From: Candidatus Cybelea palsarum
GTDB taxonomy: Bacteria; Vulcanimicrobiota; Vulcanimicrobiia; Vulcanimicrobiales; Vulcanimicrobiaceae
Direction of reading: 5' to 3'
NCBI GenBank assembly: GCA_003166915.1
Contig: PMUK01000228.1
Coordinates: 1,212 to 45,729, forward strand
Length of the DNA stretch: 44,518 bases
Shown here: one piece after another, positions 8,730 through 18,077 of the stretch
Position numbering within the stretch: position 1 is the first letter of the stretch
Layout: every line of letters begins with the position of its first letter
Position numbers and translations under genes: made by a program
The notes under the pieces: model-generated
What the model saw: only the letters and a program-made list of their open reading frames with translations
The model's database searches: none
Told to the model about the DNA's origin: nothing

Positions 8730-10550
8730 ATGACGCTCGACGAGGCACTGAAGCATCACTTCGGGTATACGACGTTTCGTCCGCTGCAGCGCGAGATCGT
8801 AGAGGCGACGATGGCTGGAGGCGATGTCGTGGCACTCCTGCCGACCGGCGGCGGGAAGTCGCTCTGCTATCAATTGCCCGCACTGCTCGAGCCAGGACTC
8901 ACGCTGGTTATCTCGCCACTGATCGCACTGATGAAGGATCAAGTCGATGCGCTCGAAGCCAATGGCATTCCGGCAACGTTCCTCAACAGTTCGCTCGATC
9001 CGGCGGCGACCGCGCATCGTCTGGCAGCGCTCGACCGTGGTGCGTACCGCCTGCTCTATGTCGCTCCGGAGCGCACGGTGATGGCGGCGTTTCTCACCTC
9101 CTTGGCGCGCTGGAGCTTGCGCCGCATTGCGGTCGATGAAGCGCACTGCGTCAGCGAATGGGGGCACGACTTTCGGCCCGAGTACCGCCAGATCGCATCG
9201 CTGCGTTCGCGTTACCCCAACGTTCCGATGTTGGCCCTCACCGCGACGGCGACCGCGCGCGTGCGCGACGATATCGAGCGCTTTCTCGAGTTGCGCAAGC
9301 CGCGCCGCTTCGTTGCAAGTTTTAACCGGCCGAATCTGCGTTATGCCGTCTTCGAAAAAACCGACGCGGTTAAACAACTGCTGTCTTGGTGTACGGCCCG
9401 TGCCAATGAGAGTGGTATCGTCTATGTGCAGAGCCGCAACTCGGCAGAAGAGCTGGCGACGAAGCTTTCTGCGGCGGGCATCTCGTCTCGCCCGTACCAC
9501 GCAGGCCTCGTGCCGCAGCAGCGTGCTCGTCACCAGGAGCTATTCATTCGCGACGAGATCCGCGTCATGTGTGCGACGATCGCCTTCGGTATGGGCATCG
9601 ACAAACCTAACGTGCGCTACGTCGTACACCACGATCTGCCCAAGAACCTCGAAAGCTATTACCAGGAGACCGGTCGGGCCGGCCGCGACGGACTCGCCAG
9701 CGATTGTGCGCTCTTCTTCAGTGGAGGCGATGCGGCGAAGCAGCGCCATTTCATTCGTCAAATAGTGAATCCGCAGGAACGCGAAAAGGCCGAACGCCTT
9801 CTGCGACAAATGCTCGATTTCGCGGCGACGACGCATTGCCGGCGGAGCCACCTGCTGCGCTATTTCGGCGAGGACGCAGTCGCCGAGCAGTGCGCCAACT
9901 GCGATAACTGTCTGCAGCCGCCGGAGCGAGTCGACGGCACGCAGATCGCTCGAAAGCTGCTCTCATGCATCTATCGCGTGCGCGAACACGGCGGCTTTTC
10001 AAGCGGTGCGCACCACATCGTCGACGTGCTGCTCGGAAAGCGTACTGAGAAGGTCATCGCATGGGGGCACGATCGCCTATCGACCTTCGGAATCGGTGCC
10101 GAGCATGGTAAAGGCGAATGGATGGCGGTGCTCTCGGAGCTCATGCGGATTGGTTGCATCGAACAGGGCTCCGAACATAGAGCCTTGTTCGTAACCGAGG
10201 AGGGATTGCGTGCACTCAAGGAGCACCGTGCATTCGCTTTTTCCATGCCGCGCTTCGTAGCCAAGACCGAGAAGCGGCGCACCCACCGGCTTCGGGCACT
10301 TCCTACCGTCCATGATGATGCACTGTTCGAGAGACTGCGCAGCTTGCGCAAGCGTCTCGCGGACGATCAAGGCGTTCCACCCTATGTCGTTTTTTCTGAC
10401 GCGACCTTACGCGAGCTGTGCACGCACCAACCGGTCACGCTGCAGGCGTTCCGGCAGATCGGTGGTGTTGGTGACGTCAAGCTCGAGCGCTATGGCACCG
10501 CCTTCGTCGGAGCAATACGCTCGTTTGATACGGCCGACGCCGCGGATTAG
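8730..10550 (+). CDS. recQ: ATP-dependent DNA helicase RecQ
   Basis: A 606-residue 3'-5' superfamily 2 helicase. The frame is open further upstream (from 8382), but conserved sequence begins at [13 protein letters not shown], so I take the ATG at 8730. An ATG at 8691 is the alternative. Order of elements: motif 0 FRPLQREIV, Walker [15 protein letters not shown], the DEAH box in [17 protein letters not shown], motif VI in [10 protein letters not shown]. Next come the RecQ zinc-binding Cys cluster ending ANCDNC, a winged-helix RQC region, and a C-terminal HRDC domain (about 535-606). It acts in recombination, fork repair and suppression of illegitimate exchange. The domain set and length equal the E. 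coli-type enzyme. Confidence 0.95.
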   Translation: MTLDEALKHHFGYTTFRPLQREIVEATMAGGDVVALLPTGGGKSLCYQLPALLEPGLTLVISPLIALMKDQVDALEANGIPATFLNSSLDPAATAHRLAALDRGAYRLLYVAPERTVMAAFLTSLARWSLRRIAVDEAHCVSEWGHDFRPEYRQIASLRSRYPNVPMLALTATATARVRDDIERFLELRKPRRFVASFNRPNLRYAVFEKTDAVKQLLSWCTARANESGIVYVQSRNSAEELATKLSAAGISSRPYHAGLVPQQRARHQELFIRDEIRVMCATIAFGMGIDKPNVRYVVHHDLPKNLESYYQETGRAGRDGLASDCALFFSGGDAAKQRHFIRQIVNPQEREKAERLLRQMLDFAATTHCRRSHLLRYFGEDAVAEQCANCDNCLQPPERVDGTQIARKLLSCIYRVREHGGFSSGAHHIVDVLLGKRTEKVIAWGHDRLSTFGIGAEHGKGEWMAVLSELMRIGCIEQGSEHRALFVTEEGLRALKEHRAFAFSMPRFVAKTEKRRTHRLRALPTVHDDALFERLRSLRKRLADDQGVPPYVVFSDATLRELCTHQPVTLQAFRQIGGVGDVKLERYGTAFVGAIRSFDTADAAD

Positions 10551-10562
10551 CGTACCGGCTGT

Positions 10563-11621
10563 TTAGATCGAGAACTGCCCAAGCCGGCTGTTTTGATAGT
10601 CAGCGAACCAAATCTGAAGGCGTTTGCCGCCGCTGGTCGTCAATCCGTACGGCGCGGTCGGAAACTGACCCGAACCCTGTGACAGCGGGAACTCTGTGAT
10701 CCTTCCTGACGGCTTGATGCGCCCGAGTTGACCCGCGTACGCTTCGGTAAACCAGACGTTTCCGTCGCCCGCCAGAATCGGCGACCCCGGCCCGGCATTG
10801 GTGGTGGGCGTGTCGTACTGCGTGATTGTCCCGCCGAGCGTCACGTTCGAGATCTCGTAGATCGTTTGACTGATGGCATTGAACTGCGTGAACCAAAGCT
10901 TGCTGCCGGCTCCGACCGTGATGTCTTCTGGAACGTTCTGCCAGCTGTTTGGCGCGATGTCGTACGTCGCGTAGATCGTTCCGTCGGTATTAACGCGCTC
11001 GATTCGTCCGCACGTCTGATGCCCACTGCTCTGGTTAAGCGCTCCCTGCTCGCATATCCAGAGGCGGCCGTCCGGACCACTGATGATGCCGTTGGGGGCA
11101 CCGATGTCCTCGAACGGAAACTCCGTAATCGTTCCGCTCGGTGTGATCCGACCGAACTTATTTGGACTGTGCTCGGTGAACCACAAGTTTCCGTCCGAAC
11201 CGACAGTTATGTATCCCAGATTAGCTCCGGATGTGGGGAGCAGATACACGGTGATTCGACCGGATGGCGTTATCTTAGCAACTCCGCCCTTCCCCGGATA
11301 CGCATCGACCGTTGCCCAGAGATTTCCATCCGGTCCATTCACGATTCGCAGTGACACGTTCCAGCCAGACGGAGGCAGCGGAAACAGGCGTACGGCATGC
11401 CCCCTCGGCGTTAGCCGGCCGATGCTGCCCGGCGTGTCAGCCGTCGTGAACCAGAAAGCCTTCCGAGGTCCGAGCGAACGGGACGTAATGTAAAATGGCG
11501 TGGTACCCGGAATCGAAACGTACTGGATGAGATGCGGACCAGTACGCGGCTGGCCAAGCCGCATTGAGGTGGGTGGGGCGGACGGAAGCGGTTGCACGAG
11601 AATCGGGCCGGGCCTCGTCAA
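10563..11621 (-). CDS. virginiamycin B lyase-like beta-propeller
   Basis: About 352 residues made of repeated blades of the form GNLWFTE...GRITPSGTITEF, the hallmark of the streptogramin lyase (Vgb) fold. Known Vgb enzymes linearise type B streptogramins by C-O bond elimination and are cytosolic. The first in-frame start after the upstream stop is a TTG at 11621; an ATG at 11564 is the next choice. Neither gives a signal peptide, unlike the other propellers here. The last blade reads PYGL where I remember Vgb enzymes having a catalytic His (PHG), so activity is doubtful. I have not aligned it. The gene converges on recQ with only 12 nt between stops and diverges from the secreted protein at 11757. 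Confidence 0.7.
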   Translation of the reverse strand: MTRPGPILVQPLPSAPPTSMRLGQPRTGPHLIQYVSIPGTTPFYITSRSLGPRKAFWFTTADTPGSIGRLTPRGHAVRLFPLPPSGWNVSLRIVNGPDGNLWATVDAYPGKGGVAKITPSGRITVYLLPTSGANLGYITVGSDGNLWFTEHSPNKFGRITPSGTITEFPFEDIGAPNGIISGPDGRLWICEQGALNQSSGHQTCGRIERVNTDGTIYATYDIAPNSWQNVPEDITVGAGSKLWFTQFNAISQTIYEISNVTLGGTITQYDTPTTNAGPGSPILAGDGNVWFTEAYAGQLGRIKPSGRITEFPLSQGSGQFPTAPYGLTTSGGKRLQIWFADYQNSRLGQFSI

Positions 11622-11756
11622 GATGGCCGACCACTGATTTTAGCACGTTCGAGAGTCCCGGCATATCGGTGAAATTAGGGATGCGGAGCGCAAACTCTCA
11701 TTTCCGACCGGGTGTGCTAGACTTCTCCTTAGCTGGAAAATCAATGGAGGACCTTC

Positions 11757-12455
11757 GTGAAGTCAGGAATTCCCGTCGCTCTATTCCTTACCGGACTTTT
11801 CGTCTATACAACACCTAGTATGGCGCAGGATGCCTCGCTTGCGCAAAAAGTGCAGCAAGTGAAGCAGCTGATGCTAGCCAACAAACAGCAGCTTTCGCAC
11901 TACACGTGGCAGATGCAAGAAACAGTTAGCGTTAATGGCGGCGTCAAGGAGCAGAGCGTATACCAGATTCAACTCGGGCCGGATGGGCAGCAGGTACGAA
12001 CGCTGATCGCGCAACCCGTCGCTCCGTCGAGCGGTGGGCGGCAGCACGGCATCATACACCGGGTCAAAGAAGATTTCAAGGCGTACGCGCAGCAAGTTGG
12101 TGCGCTCGCGAAGAGTTACTCGCCTTTGAACCCGGCGAAGATTCAGCAGCTATACGCACGGGGTTCGGTCACGGTTAAGTCGCCGGGAAGCCCCGGCTAT
12201 TCAACCATCCGGATTTCGAACTACCTCAAGCAGGGCGATGCGATCGCGCTAACCCTACGCAACAACCCGAAAACGCTGACTTCGATCGACGTTTACTCGT
12301 ATCTAGCTCAACCGTCTGATTTCGTAACGATGCAGGTGCGCTTCGCGAGTCTGCCCGACGGCACACGCTATGCCTCGACTACAACGGTGAACGGGCAGAG
12401 TAAGAACCTCACGATCGTCGATCGGAGCATGAACTTCACACCGCGGACGCGATAG
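11757..12455 (+). CDS. secreted protein of unknown function
   Basis: A 232-residue protein starting at GTG with GGAGG 6 nt upstream. A Sec signal peptide ends near SMAQDA (about residue 23). The mature part begins with a helix rich in Gln and Lys (QKVQQVKQLMLANKQQ), followed by YTWQMQETVSVNGG and strand-rich sequence. It lacks cysteines and any lipobox. Similar secreted proteins occur in Acidobacteriota as far as I recall, without assigned function. It is followed after 81 nt by the sulfatase gene, which appears to have its own promoter. Confidence 0.7.
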   Translation: MKSGIPVALFLTGLFVYTTPSMAQDASLAQKVQQVKQLMLANKQQLSHYTWQMQETVSVNGGVKEQSVYQIQLGPDGQQVRTLIAQPVAPSSGGRQHGIIHRVKEDFKAYAQQVGALAKSYSPLNPAKIQQLYARGSVTVKSPGSPGYSTIRISNYLKQGDAIALTLRNNPKTLTSIDVYSYLAQPSDFVTMQVRFASLPDGTRYASTTTVNGQSKNLTIVDRSMNFTPRTR

Positions 12456-12469
12456 CGAGAGATTGCGCT

Positions 12470-12498
12470 TTGGGGACCAATACCAAAGGTGCTATTAT
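12470..12498 (+). promoter_or_regulatory. sigma-70-like promoter of the sulfatase gene
   Basis: TTGGGG (12470-12475), 17-bp spacer, TATTAT (12493-12498), with TGC directly before the -10 as an extended element. Transcription would start near 12505, giving a roughly 30-nt leader that includes the GAGGAGG ribosome binding site. Confidence 0.5.
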
Positions 12499-12536
12499 CA
12501 ATTTCCCTTCGCGTAAGCTCCTGAGGAGGTCGCCTT

Positions 12537-15032
12537 ATGTCCGCCGCGCAGTCCAACGGTGAAGCGCTCGACCGTACCATCCTGCCCATTCCCGATCGGC
12601 CCTTCAAGGGTATCGCAAACCGAACGCTCGCGGGCAGTGTGGCAGACTTTCCGATCCCCGTGCAGGCTCCCAACGGGGCACCGAACATCCTTCTGGTGCT
12701 CGTTGACGATGCCGGATTCGGGAACGCGGCTACGTTCGGTGGCTCTAGCGCGAGCCCGACACTCGAGCGGCTCGCACAGGAAGGCCTTCGCTATAATCGC
12801 TTTCACGTAACCGCCCTCTGCTCGCCAAGCCGCGCCGCGCTGCTTTCCGGCCGCAACCACCATGCGGTCGGATTCGGTTCGATTGCAGAGTTCTGTGGTG
12901 GGTGGCCCGGATACAACGCGATGTGGCCCAAGAGCGCCGCGTCGGTCGCGGAGATATTGCGAAATAATGGCTATAACACCGCCGCCTTCGGGAAGTGGCA
13001 CTTAACGCCGGACGACCAGCAGGGGCCGGCGGGACCGTTTCGCCGCTGGCCCAACGGCCTTGGGTTCGACTACTTTTGGGGGTTCCTCGGCGGCGAAGCA
13101 AGCCAATACGACACCGTGATTACGGAGAACAACACGGTGCTGGGTCCGCCGCAAGACGAGGACTTCTACTTCCCCGATGCGATGGCGGATAAGACGATCC
13201 AGTGGATTCGCGGGCAGAAGTCTCAGGATCCCAATAAGCCGTTTTTCATTTATTTCTCGACGGGAGCCAGTCACGCGCCGCACCACGTGGCGGGCAAGTG
13301 GGCCGACAAATATAAGGGGAAGTTCGATGCCGGCTGGGACGCTCTGCGCGTGCAAACGTTCGAGCGGCAAAAGAAGCTCGGTGTCATTCCGGCCGACGCG
13401 CAGCTGACGCCGCGTAACGAGGCAATGCCCGCCTGGGACTCGCTCTCCGCGGCGGAGAAGGCGCTCTATGCGCGCCAAATGGAAGTCTTCTGCGGCTACC
13501 AAGAGAACGCGGATTATAATATCGGGCGAGTCGTCGCTGCCATCGAGGAGATCGGTATCCTCGACGACACGCTGGTTATCTACATCTACGGCGACAACGG
13601 CTCGAGCATGGAAGGCACGACGACGGGCTGCTTCAACGAGATGACCGTGCTCAACGGAGTCCCGCTGACCGCCGAACAGCAACTGGACCTCGCCGACGTC
13701 TACGGCGGTGCCGCCAACTGGGGCGGCCCCGGCAGCGCCCCTCACTTTTCTTGCGCTTGGGCTTGGGCCGGCAACACGCCGTTCCAATGGGGCAAGCAGG
13801 TCGCATCGCATTTTGGCGGGACGCGCGATCCGATGGTCGTCCGCTATCCGAAACGCATTACCGACAAGGGTGGCCTTCGATCCCAGTTCACCCACGTGAT
13901 CGACGTTGCTCCGACTATCCTCGAGCTCGCCGGAGTTCCGGCGCCCAAGCTCGTCAATGGTATCGAACAGATGCCGATGCACGGCACGAGCTTCGCGTAC
14001 ACCTTCGACGACGCTAAGGCCGTGGAGCGCCACACGCAGCAATACTTCGAGATTCTCGGCAATCGCGCGATGTATAAAGACGGCTGGATTGCGAGTTGTA
14101 AGCTCGGTCGCATTCCGTGGGCATTAGACCCCAAGGCCTTGGAGAATTTTGCGCCGGGCGTTTGGGACCCGGAGAAAGACGTCTGGGAACTGTACAACAC
14201 GGTAGAGGATTTCTCGCAGGCAAACGACCTGGCGCAGAGGTTCCCCGAGAGGTTGAACGAGCTGAAAGCGCTCTTCTGGGAAGAGGCGGAGCAATATAAC
14301 GTTACGCCTTTGCTCGGTGGAATGGCGAGCTTCTTCGGCGTGCTGCCGCCCGGTGCAGGCAAAACGACGAAGTTTACGTTCTATTCGGGCGTGGAGAACA
14401 TCGGACCCGGAATGATTCCGCATATCTACGGCACGTCATACTCGATCGAGGCGGATATCGTCATTCCGACCGGCGGCGCGGAAGGCGCCATCGTTGCCAA
14501 CGCGGACTTCCTCGGCGGCTTCTCGCTGTACGTGCAGAACGGAAAACTGCATCACACGTACAGCTTCTTGGGCATTCCTCTCGTGCAAGACTCGTCCCAC
14601 CCGATGCTGGTAAAGCTTTTGGAGAAGTTGGGCGACACGAATGCGCTTCTGCGCGGTATGGCTAAAGGCGGGACGATCTCGTCACCGCAACCACTTCCAG
14701 CGGGCCACGTAATAGTACGGTTTGAGTTCAGCGCGGATGCGCCGAAACCGGCGACCGGCGGCGCCACGAAACTGCTAGTGAACGGCGCGACCGTTGCCGA
14801 GGGAAGGTTGGAGCACACCGTCCCCGGGCGTTTCTCCGGTTACGCCGGTATGGATATCGGCAGAGACAATCGGGCGCCGGTCTCGCCAACCTATAAATCT
14901 CCGTTCGCGTTTACGGGGACGATCAATACCGTGACGTTCGACCTAGAGCCGGTGCCGAAGAGTCCTGCGGAACACGCGGCCCTTCATGAAGCTGCGCATC
15001 AGACGCGCGTTCTTAACGGAGTGAACGGCTGA
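12537..15032 (+). CDS. type I arylsulfatase
   Basis: An 831-residue sulfatase of the alkaline-phosphatase superfamily. The metal-binding start of the catalytic domain is NILLVLVDDAG (Asp57, Asp58). The formylglycine site is CSPSRAALLSGR with Cys95 as the residue oxidised after translation. Further metal ligands are Asp353 and Asn354 in YGDNGSS. The C-terminal ~200 residues are beta-rich and may help bind substrate. There is no signal peptide, as in the cytosolic Pseudomonas/Mycobacterium AtsA group, which it also matches in length. It would release sulfate from aryl or alkyl sulfate esters. A formylglycine-generating enzyme is needed and is not in the window. GAGGAGG precedes the start. Confidence 0.92.
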   Translation: MSAAQSNGEALDRTILPIPDRPFKGIANRTLAGSVADFPIPVQAPNGAPNILLVLVDDAGFGNAATFGGSSASPTLERLAQEGLRYNRFHVTALCSPSRAALLSGRNHHAVGFGSIAEFCGGWPGYNAMWPKSAASVAEILRNNGYNTAAFGKWHLTPDDQQGPAGPFRRWPNGLGFDYFWGFLGGEASQYDTVITENNTVLGPPQDEDFYFPDAMADKTIQWIRGQKSQDPNKPFFIYFSTGASHAPHHVAGKWADKYKGKFDAGWDALRVQTFERQKKLGVIPADAQLTPRNEAMPAWDSLSAAEKALYARQMEVFCGYQENADYNIGRVVAAIEEIGILDDTLVIYIYGDNGSSMEGTTTGCFNEMTVLNGVPLTAEQQLDLADVYGGAANWGGPGSAPHFSCAWAWAGNTPFQWGKQVASHFGGTRDPMVVRYPKRITDKGGLRSQFTHVIDVAPTILELAGVPAPKLVNGIEQMPMHGTSFAYTFDDAKAVERHTQQYFEILGNRAMYKDGWIASCKLGRIPWALDPKALENFAPGVWDPEKDVWELYNTVEDFSQANDLAQRFPERLNELKALFWEEAEQYNVTPLLGGMASFFGVLPPGAGKTTKFTFYSGVENIGPGMIPHIYGTSYSIEADIVIPTGGAEGAIVANADFLGGFSLYVQNGKLHHTYSFLGIPLVQDSSHPMLVKLLEKLGDTNALLRGMAKGGTISSPQPLPAGHVIVRFEFSADAPKPATGGATKLLVNGATVAEGRLEHTVPGRFSGYAGMDIGRDNRAPVSPTYKSPFAFTGTINTVTFDLEPVPKSPAEHAALHEAAHQTRVLNGVNG

Positions 15033-15188
15033 CCGCAACCGATATCGCCCGCCGGCCACGATCAATGGGGCTCCTCGACGTGCTGATTCTCGCGCAACAG
15101 CGCTTTTCGTAAGAGCCCGTACGCTCCGGGACGGGCGCCTTGCTACCATGGCGTTAGAATGACCCAATGCCAGCAAGGAGACCTCATC

Positions 15189-15698
15189 ATGTCCAACGCC
15201 ACTATAACTCGCTGCCTCACGGCGCTAGCGATCGTCGCTCTCGCCGGCTGCAGCGGCCAGACTCCCAGCGGATCCGGTTTTGCTCCGGCGGCGCCGGCGA
15301 GCTCAGCGACCACCACCTCCGCACCGGGACTCCGCTCGCTCTTCCAGCCTCTGGGGGATGTGATCGAGAACACCACATGTCCTGGAAAGGACATTGCCTG
15401 TCTCACCGTCGCGTACCACTATCCGGTTCAATACTACTTCTGCTTCATCCCGAGCGGCAGCCAGTGCACCCTCGGCCCGTTCACGTGGTCGTCGACCATT
15501 CGTACCAAGAAGGGGAAAGTCTTTAAGGGACTCTCCGCGACCTTCTACCCGAACCCCGGCGATCCGAGCACCGACACCATCGTCGAAACCAAACCGTTGC
15601 CGTCGAGCCACGGCGAAGAGAAGTACCAACAGACGATCCTCGCCTGCCGGAGCTCGGGCTGCGAGGGGCCGTACCACATCGGCATCATCACGCAATAG
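15189..15698 (+). CDS. small lipoprotein of unknown function
   Basis: A 169-residue protein begun at the ATG at 15189 because AAGGAG stands 8 nt upstream and the lipobox LAGC (about residue 20) then falls in the right place. The mature protein has four well-spaced Cys pairs or singles (TTCPGKDIAC, FC, QC, ILACRSSGC), suggesting disulfides outside the cytoplasm. Residues 60-160 look beta-rich. No family recognised. It stands alone between the sulfatase and a propeller lipoprotein on the same strand. Confidence 0.65.
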   Translation: MSNATITRCLTALAIVALAGCSGQTPSGSGFAPAAPASSATTTSAPGLRSLFQPLGDVIENTTCPGKDIACLTVAYHYPVQYYFCFIPSGSQCTLGPFTWSSTIRTKKGKVFKGLSATFYPNPGDPSTDTIVETKPLPSSHGEEKYQQTILACRSSGCEGPYHIGIITQ

Positions 15699-15807
15699 CG
15701 TCGTTGCGCGCGGCCGTTCCGGAGCAAAATGGCGCTCGCCCGGCAATAAATTGAATATCTCGGCCAGAAAATAAAGAGCCTCCATGCAATTCTTTGAAGG
15801 AGGACTC

Positions 15808-16773
15808 GTGAGAACATTCGGCAGGGCTCTTGGTTTCTGGACTCTCGGCGTGATTCTCGCGTCGTGCGCTGGCCCGCAATCGCCAATCGCAGGACCCGGA
15901 GGGGTAAACCTCAACGCGCCGTCCGCCGGCGTCGGTCGAGCTCGTTCGTGGATGGATCCACAAGCGCAGAGCAAGAGCTTGCTTTACGTTTCGTCCGTCT
16001 TGACCGGCGACGTTTACGTCTATTCCTACTCGACGCAGAAGCTGCTCGGCACGCTCACCGGATTCACGCAGCCCTATGGGCTCTGCGCGGACAAATCCGG
16101 GAACGTCTGGATCGTTAACGACGGAGCTTCGCAGATCGTTGAATACGCCCACGGCGGCACCAGTCCGATCGCCACGCTCACCGATACCGGCGAGTATCCG
16201 GAGGGCTGCTCCGTAGATCCCACGACCGGTAACCTCGCGGTCACGAATTTCTACAGCACATCCGGCGCGGGCAGCGTCTCCATTTATGCCGGCGCTCGAG
16301 GTAACCCACAAGTCTACTCGGACCCCGGCATGGCGAACTATCGTTTCTGCGGTTACGACTCGAGCGGCAACCTTTTCGTCGATGGCGTCAACAACAGCTC
16401 GTCTTTTGTCCTCGCCGAGCTTCCCAAGGGGAGCAGCTCGTTTACGAACATCAACTTCACCCAGAAGATTGAATGGCCCGGCGGCGTGCAGTGGGACGGA
16501 AAATTCATCGCAGTCGGCGACACAGACACGGGGACGATCTATCGAACGAACGCCGCCGGCACGGTGAAGGGCTCGACACGACTCACCGGTTCAAACTACG
16601 TCGACCAGTTTTGGATCGTTACATCGAGCGGTAGGAAGAAACACAAGGCTGCGAGCGTCGCCGCCCCGAGTCAGGACGGCAACGTCCTCGGCATTTACAA
16701 ATACCCCGCGGGCGGTTCGCCCACTACGACAATCAGCGTTTCGGAGCCCTTCGGCGCGACCGTCAGTAAATAA
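15808..16773 (+). CDS. NHL/beta-propeller lipoprotein
   Basis: A 321-residue protein. I use the GTG at 15808 because GAAGGAGG lies at 15796-15803, 4 nt upstream; an ATG at 15784 would contain the ribosome binding site inside the gene. The lipobox is LASC. Blades such as GNVWIVNDGASQIVEYAHGG and GNLFVDGVNNSS mark an NHL-type propeller. Repeated GG-[TS]-SP loops link it to the other propeller lipoproteins here. It converges on a second such gene at 16848-17819, with a terminator between them. Confidence 0.75.
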   Translation: MRTFGRALGFWTLGVILASCAGPQSPIAGPGGVNLNAPSAGVGRARSWMDPQAQSKSLLYVSSVLTGDVYVYSYSTQKLLGTLTGFTQPYGLCADKSGNVWIVNDGASQIVEYAHGGTSPIATLTDTGEYPEGCSVDPTTGNLAVTNFYSTSGAGSVSIYAGARGNPQVYSDPGMANYRFCGYDSSGNLFVDGVNNSSSFVLAELPKGSSSFTNINFTQKIEWPGGVQWDGKFIAVGDTDTGTIYRTNAAGTVKGSTRLTGSNYVDQFWIVTSSGRKKHKAASVAAPSQDGNVLGIYKYPAGGSPTTTISVSEPFGATVSK

Positions 16774-16785
16774 TCGATTGAAAAA

Positions 16786-16813
16786 GAACGTGCGTCCCGA
16801 AGGGCGCACGTTC
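16786..16813. terminator. bidirectional hairpin terminator
   Basis: GAACGTGCGTCC (16786-16797) pairs over 12 positions, one of them G-T, with GGGCGCACGTTC (16802-16813), leaving a CGAA loop. TCTCTTT follows on the plus strand and AAAAA precedes it, so it can serve both of the convergent lipoprotein genes. Confidence 0.75.
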
Positions 16814-16847
16814 TCTTTGCGCATGTGCCGCGAGTTAGCCGAAGCGA

Positions 16848-17819
16848 TTAAAAGACCGCGTTGGGCGATTCGCCGACGCCTTCCCCGGCGCCGCCGGTGT
16901 TCACGGTCTGCTGGAGTGAACCCAACGGGTACGAGTAGACCGTAACATCCCCGCTGCCCGAGTTGGCGTTGAAGAGAAGGTTCTCTTTCTCGTTGAGCGA
17001 GCAGTGGAACGGATCGCTCAAACCGCTAACCAGCACCGTGGCACTGGAGTACGGCGGGGCGATGACCAGAATGTCACCCGCCTGGTCATCCGCGATAAGA
17101 TTCCGCTTCTTATCGATGATCAGGCCGGCTGACTCAACAACGCTGGCGCCGAGCGGCGTGCCCGTGGTCGATCCGCCTTTGAACTCTTCAAGGCTGCCGC
17201 CGCTATAGGCGACGAAGAGATCGCCGGACTTGTCGACGGCCGCGCCTTCGACGTCGGCTGCTTGGAATTGTTTCTCGATCGTGTTCGTGCACTGGGCATA
17301 CTCGTCGACAAAACCTCCTATTATGTCCACGACGTAGACGTTGCCTTTCGCATCCGTCGTAACGTTGATCGGATCGGTCGCACCGGTATAGATGCAGATC
17401 GGTGACGAGCCGCCCTTCTTATATTCGACGACGTTGGTCGAGACATTGGCGACGTAGACGTTGCCTTTCTCGTCGACCCAGACGCCGTCTGTGCCGCTAA
17501 GGCCGTTGGTAAGCTCACCGATCTCGCTATAGGTCTTGTTCGAGTAGATGAGCACGTCTGATGAATCGGTACTGACGAAGAAATCCTTTTCAACTTTTCT
17601 CTTTCCCGGCATCGCGCGCAGGCTTCTCATGAGCCGGCTTTGCGGGCCGCTGAAAAAGCGCGTATCGTTGCCGGCGAGCGTGAGCCCGTGTGGCGCCGCA
17701 ACGCGTGACATTTGCGATGCAGGCAACGTAGGACCTGCGTTCGGTGCGCCGGAGCACGCCACCAACAACATAACGGAGCAAGCTGTAATTCCGACGGTGA
17801 AGATCGGAGCACGTTTCAT
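16848..17819 (-). CDS. NHL/beta-propeller lipoprotein
   Basis: A 323-residue lipoprotein; the ATG at 17819 has AGGAG 7-8 nt upstream and places the lipobox LVAC near residue 21. Mature sequence has blades GNVYVANVSTNVVEYKKGGSSP, GNVYVVDIIGGFVDEY and GDLFVAYSGGSLEEF, a clear NHL-type pattern. It is a paralogue of the convergent gene at 15808-16773, sharing the ligand-free loops and the GGSSPI-type turn. No enzyme signature is visible. The role is unknown and probably outside the cytoplasmic membrane. Confidence 0.75.
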   Translation of the reverse strand: MKRAPIFTVGITACSVMLLVACSGAPNAGPTLPASQMSRVAAPHGLTLAGNDTRFFSGPQSRLMRSLRAMPGKRKVEKDFFVSTDSSDVLIYSNKTYSEIGELTNGLSGTDGVWVDEKGNVYVANVSTNVVEYKKGGSSPICIYTGATDPINVTTDAKGNVYVVDIIGGFVDEYAQCTNTIEKQFQAADVEGAAVDKSGDLFVAYSGGSLEEFKGGSTTGTPLGASVVESAGLIIDKKRNLIADDQAGDILVIAPPYSSATVLVSGLSDPFHCSLNEKENLLFNANSGSGDVTVYSYPLGSLQQTVNTGGAGEGVGESPNAVF

Positions 17820-18077
17820 GTTCGACTTCTCCTGTAATGGCAAGTGGGGGGACGGGGCACTTCGCTACGCGGCGGCACCGTCCTATCAACGCACGTCCGT
17901 TACTCGACTTGGAGCGCCGAGCGATGGGATCCGACGCCGTGAGGCGTCGCCGAACCCGAACCGCCCTTTGCTGAGAGAGCGGCGCTGCATCGATCCACTC
18001 GACGGCATGTTGGCGTGGGAAGGGACGAAACGGCGGAGAAACTTGTCACCGTCATACCTTCAGGAGGAACGAGGCTT

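Noticed and set aside
8172-9533. 453-codon minus-strand ORF over the start of recQ and the phosphoesterase
   Set aside because: It runs antisense to clear helicase motifs and has an Arg-rich composition with no recognisable domain. It is a shadow of codon bias in a GC-rich genome.
10563-10600. Overlap or fusion between recQ and the Vgb-like gene
   Set aside because: They are convergent with separate stops 12 nt apart; simply close packing.
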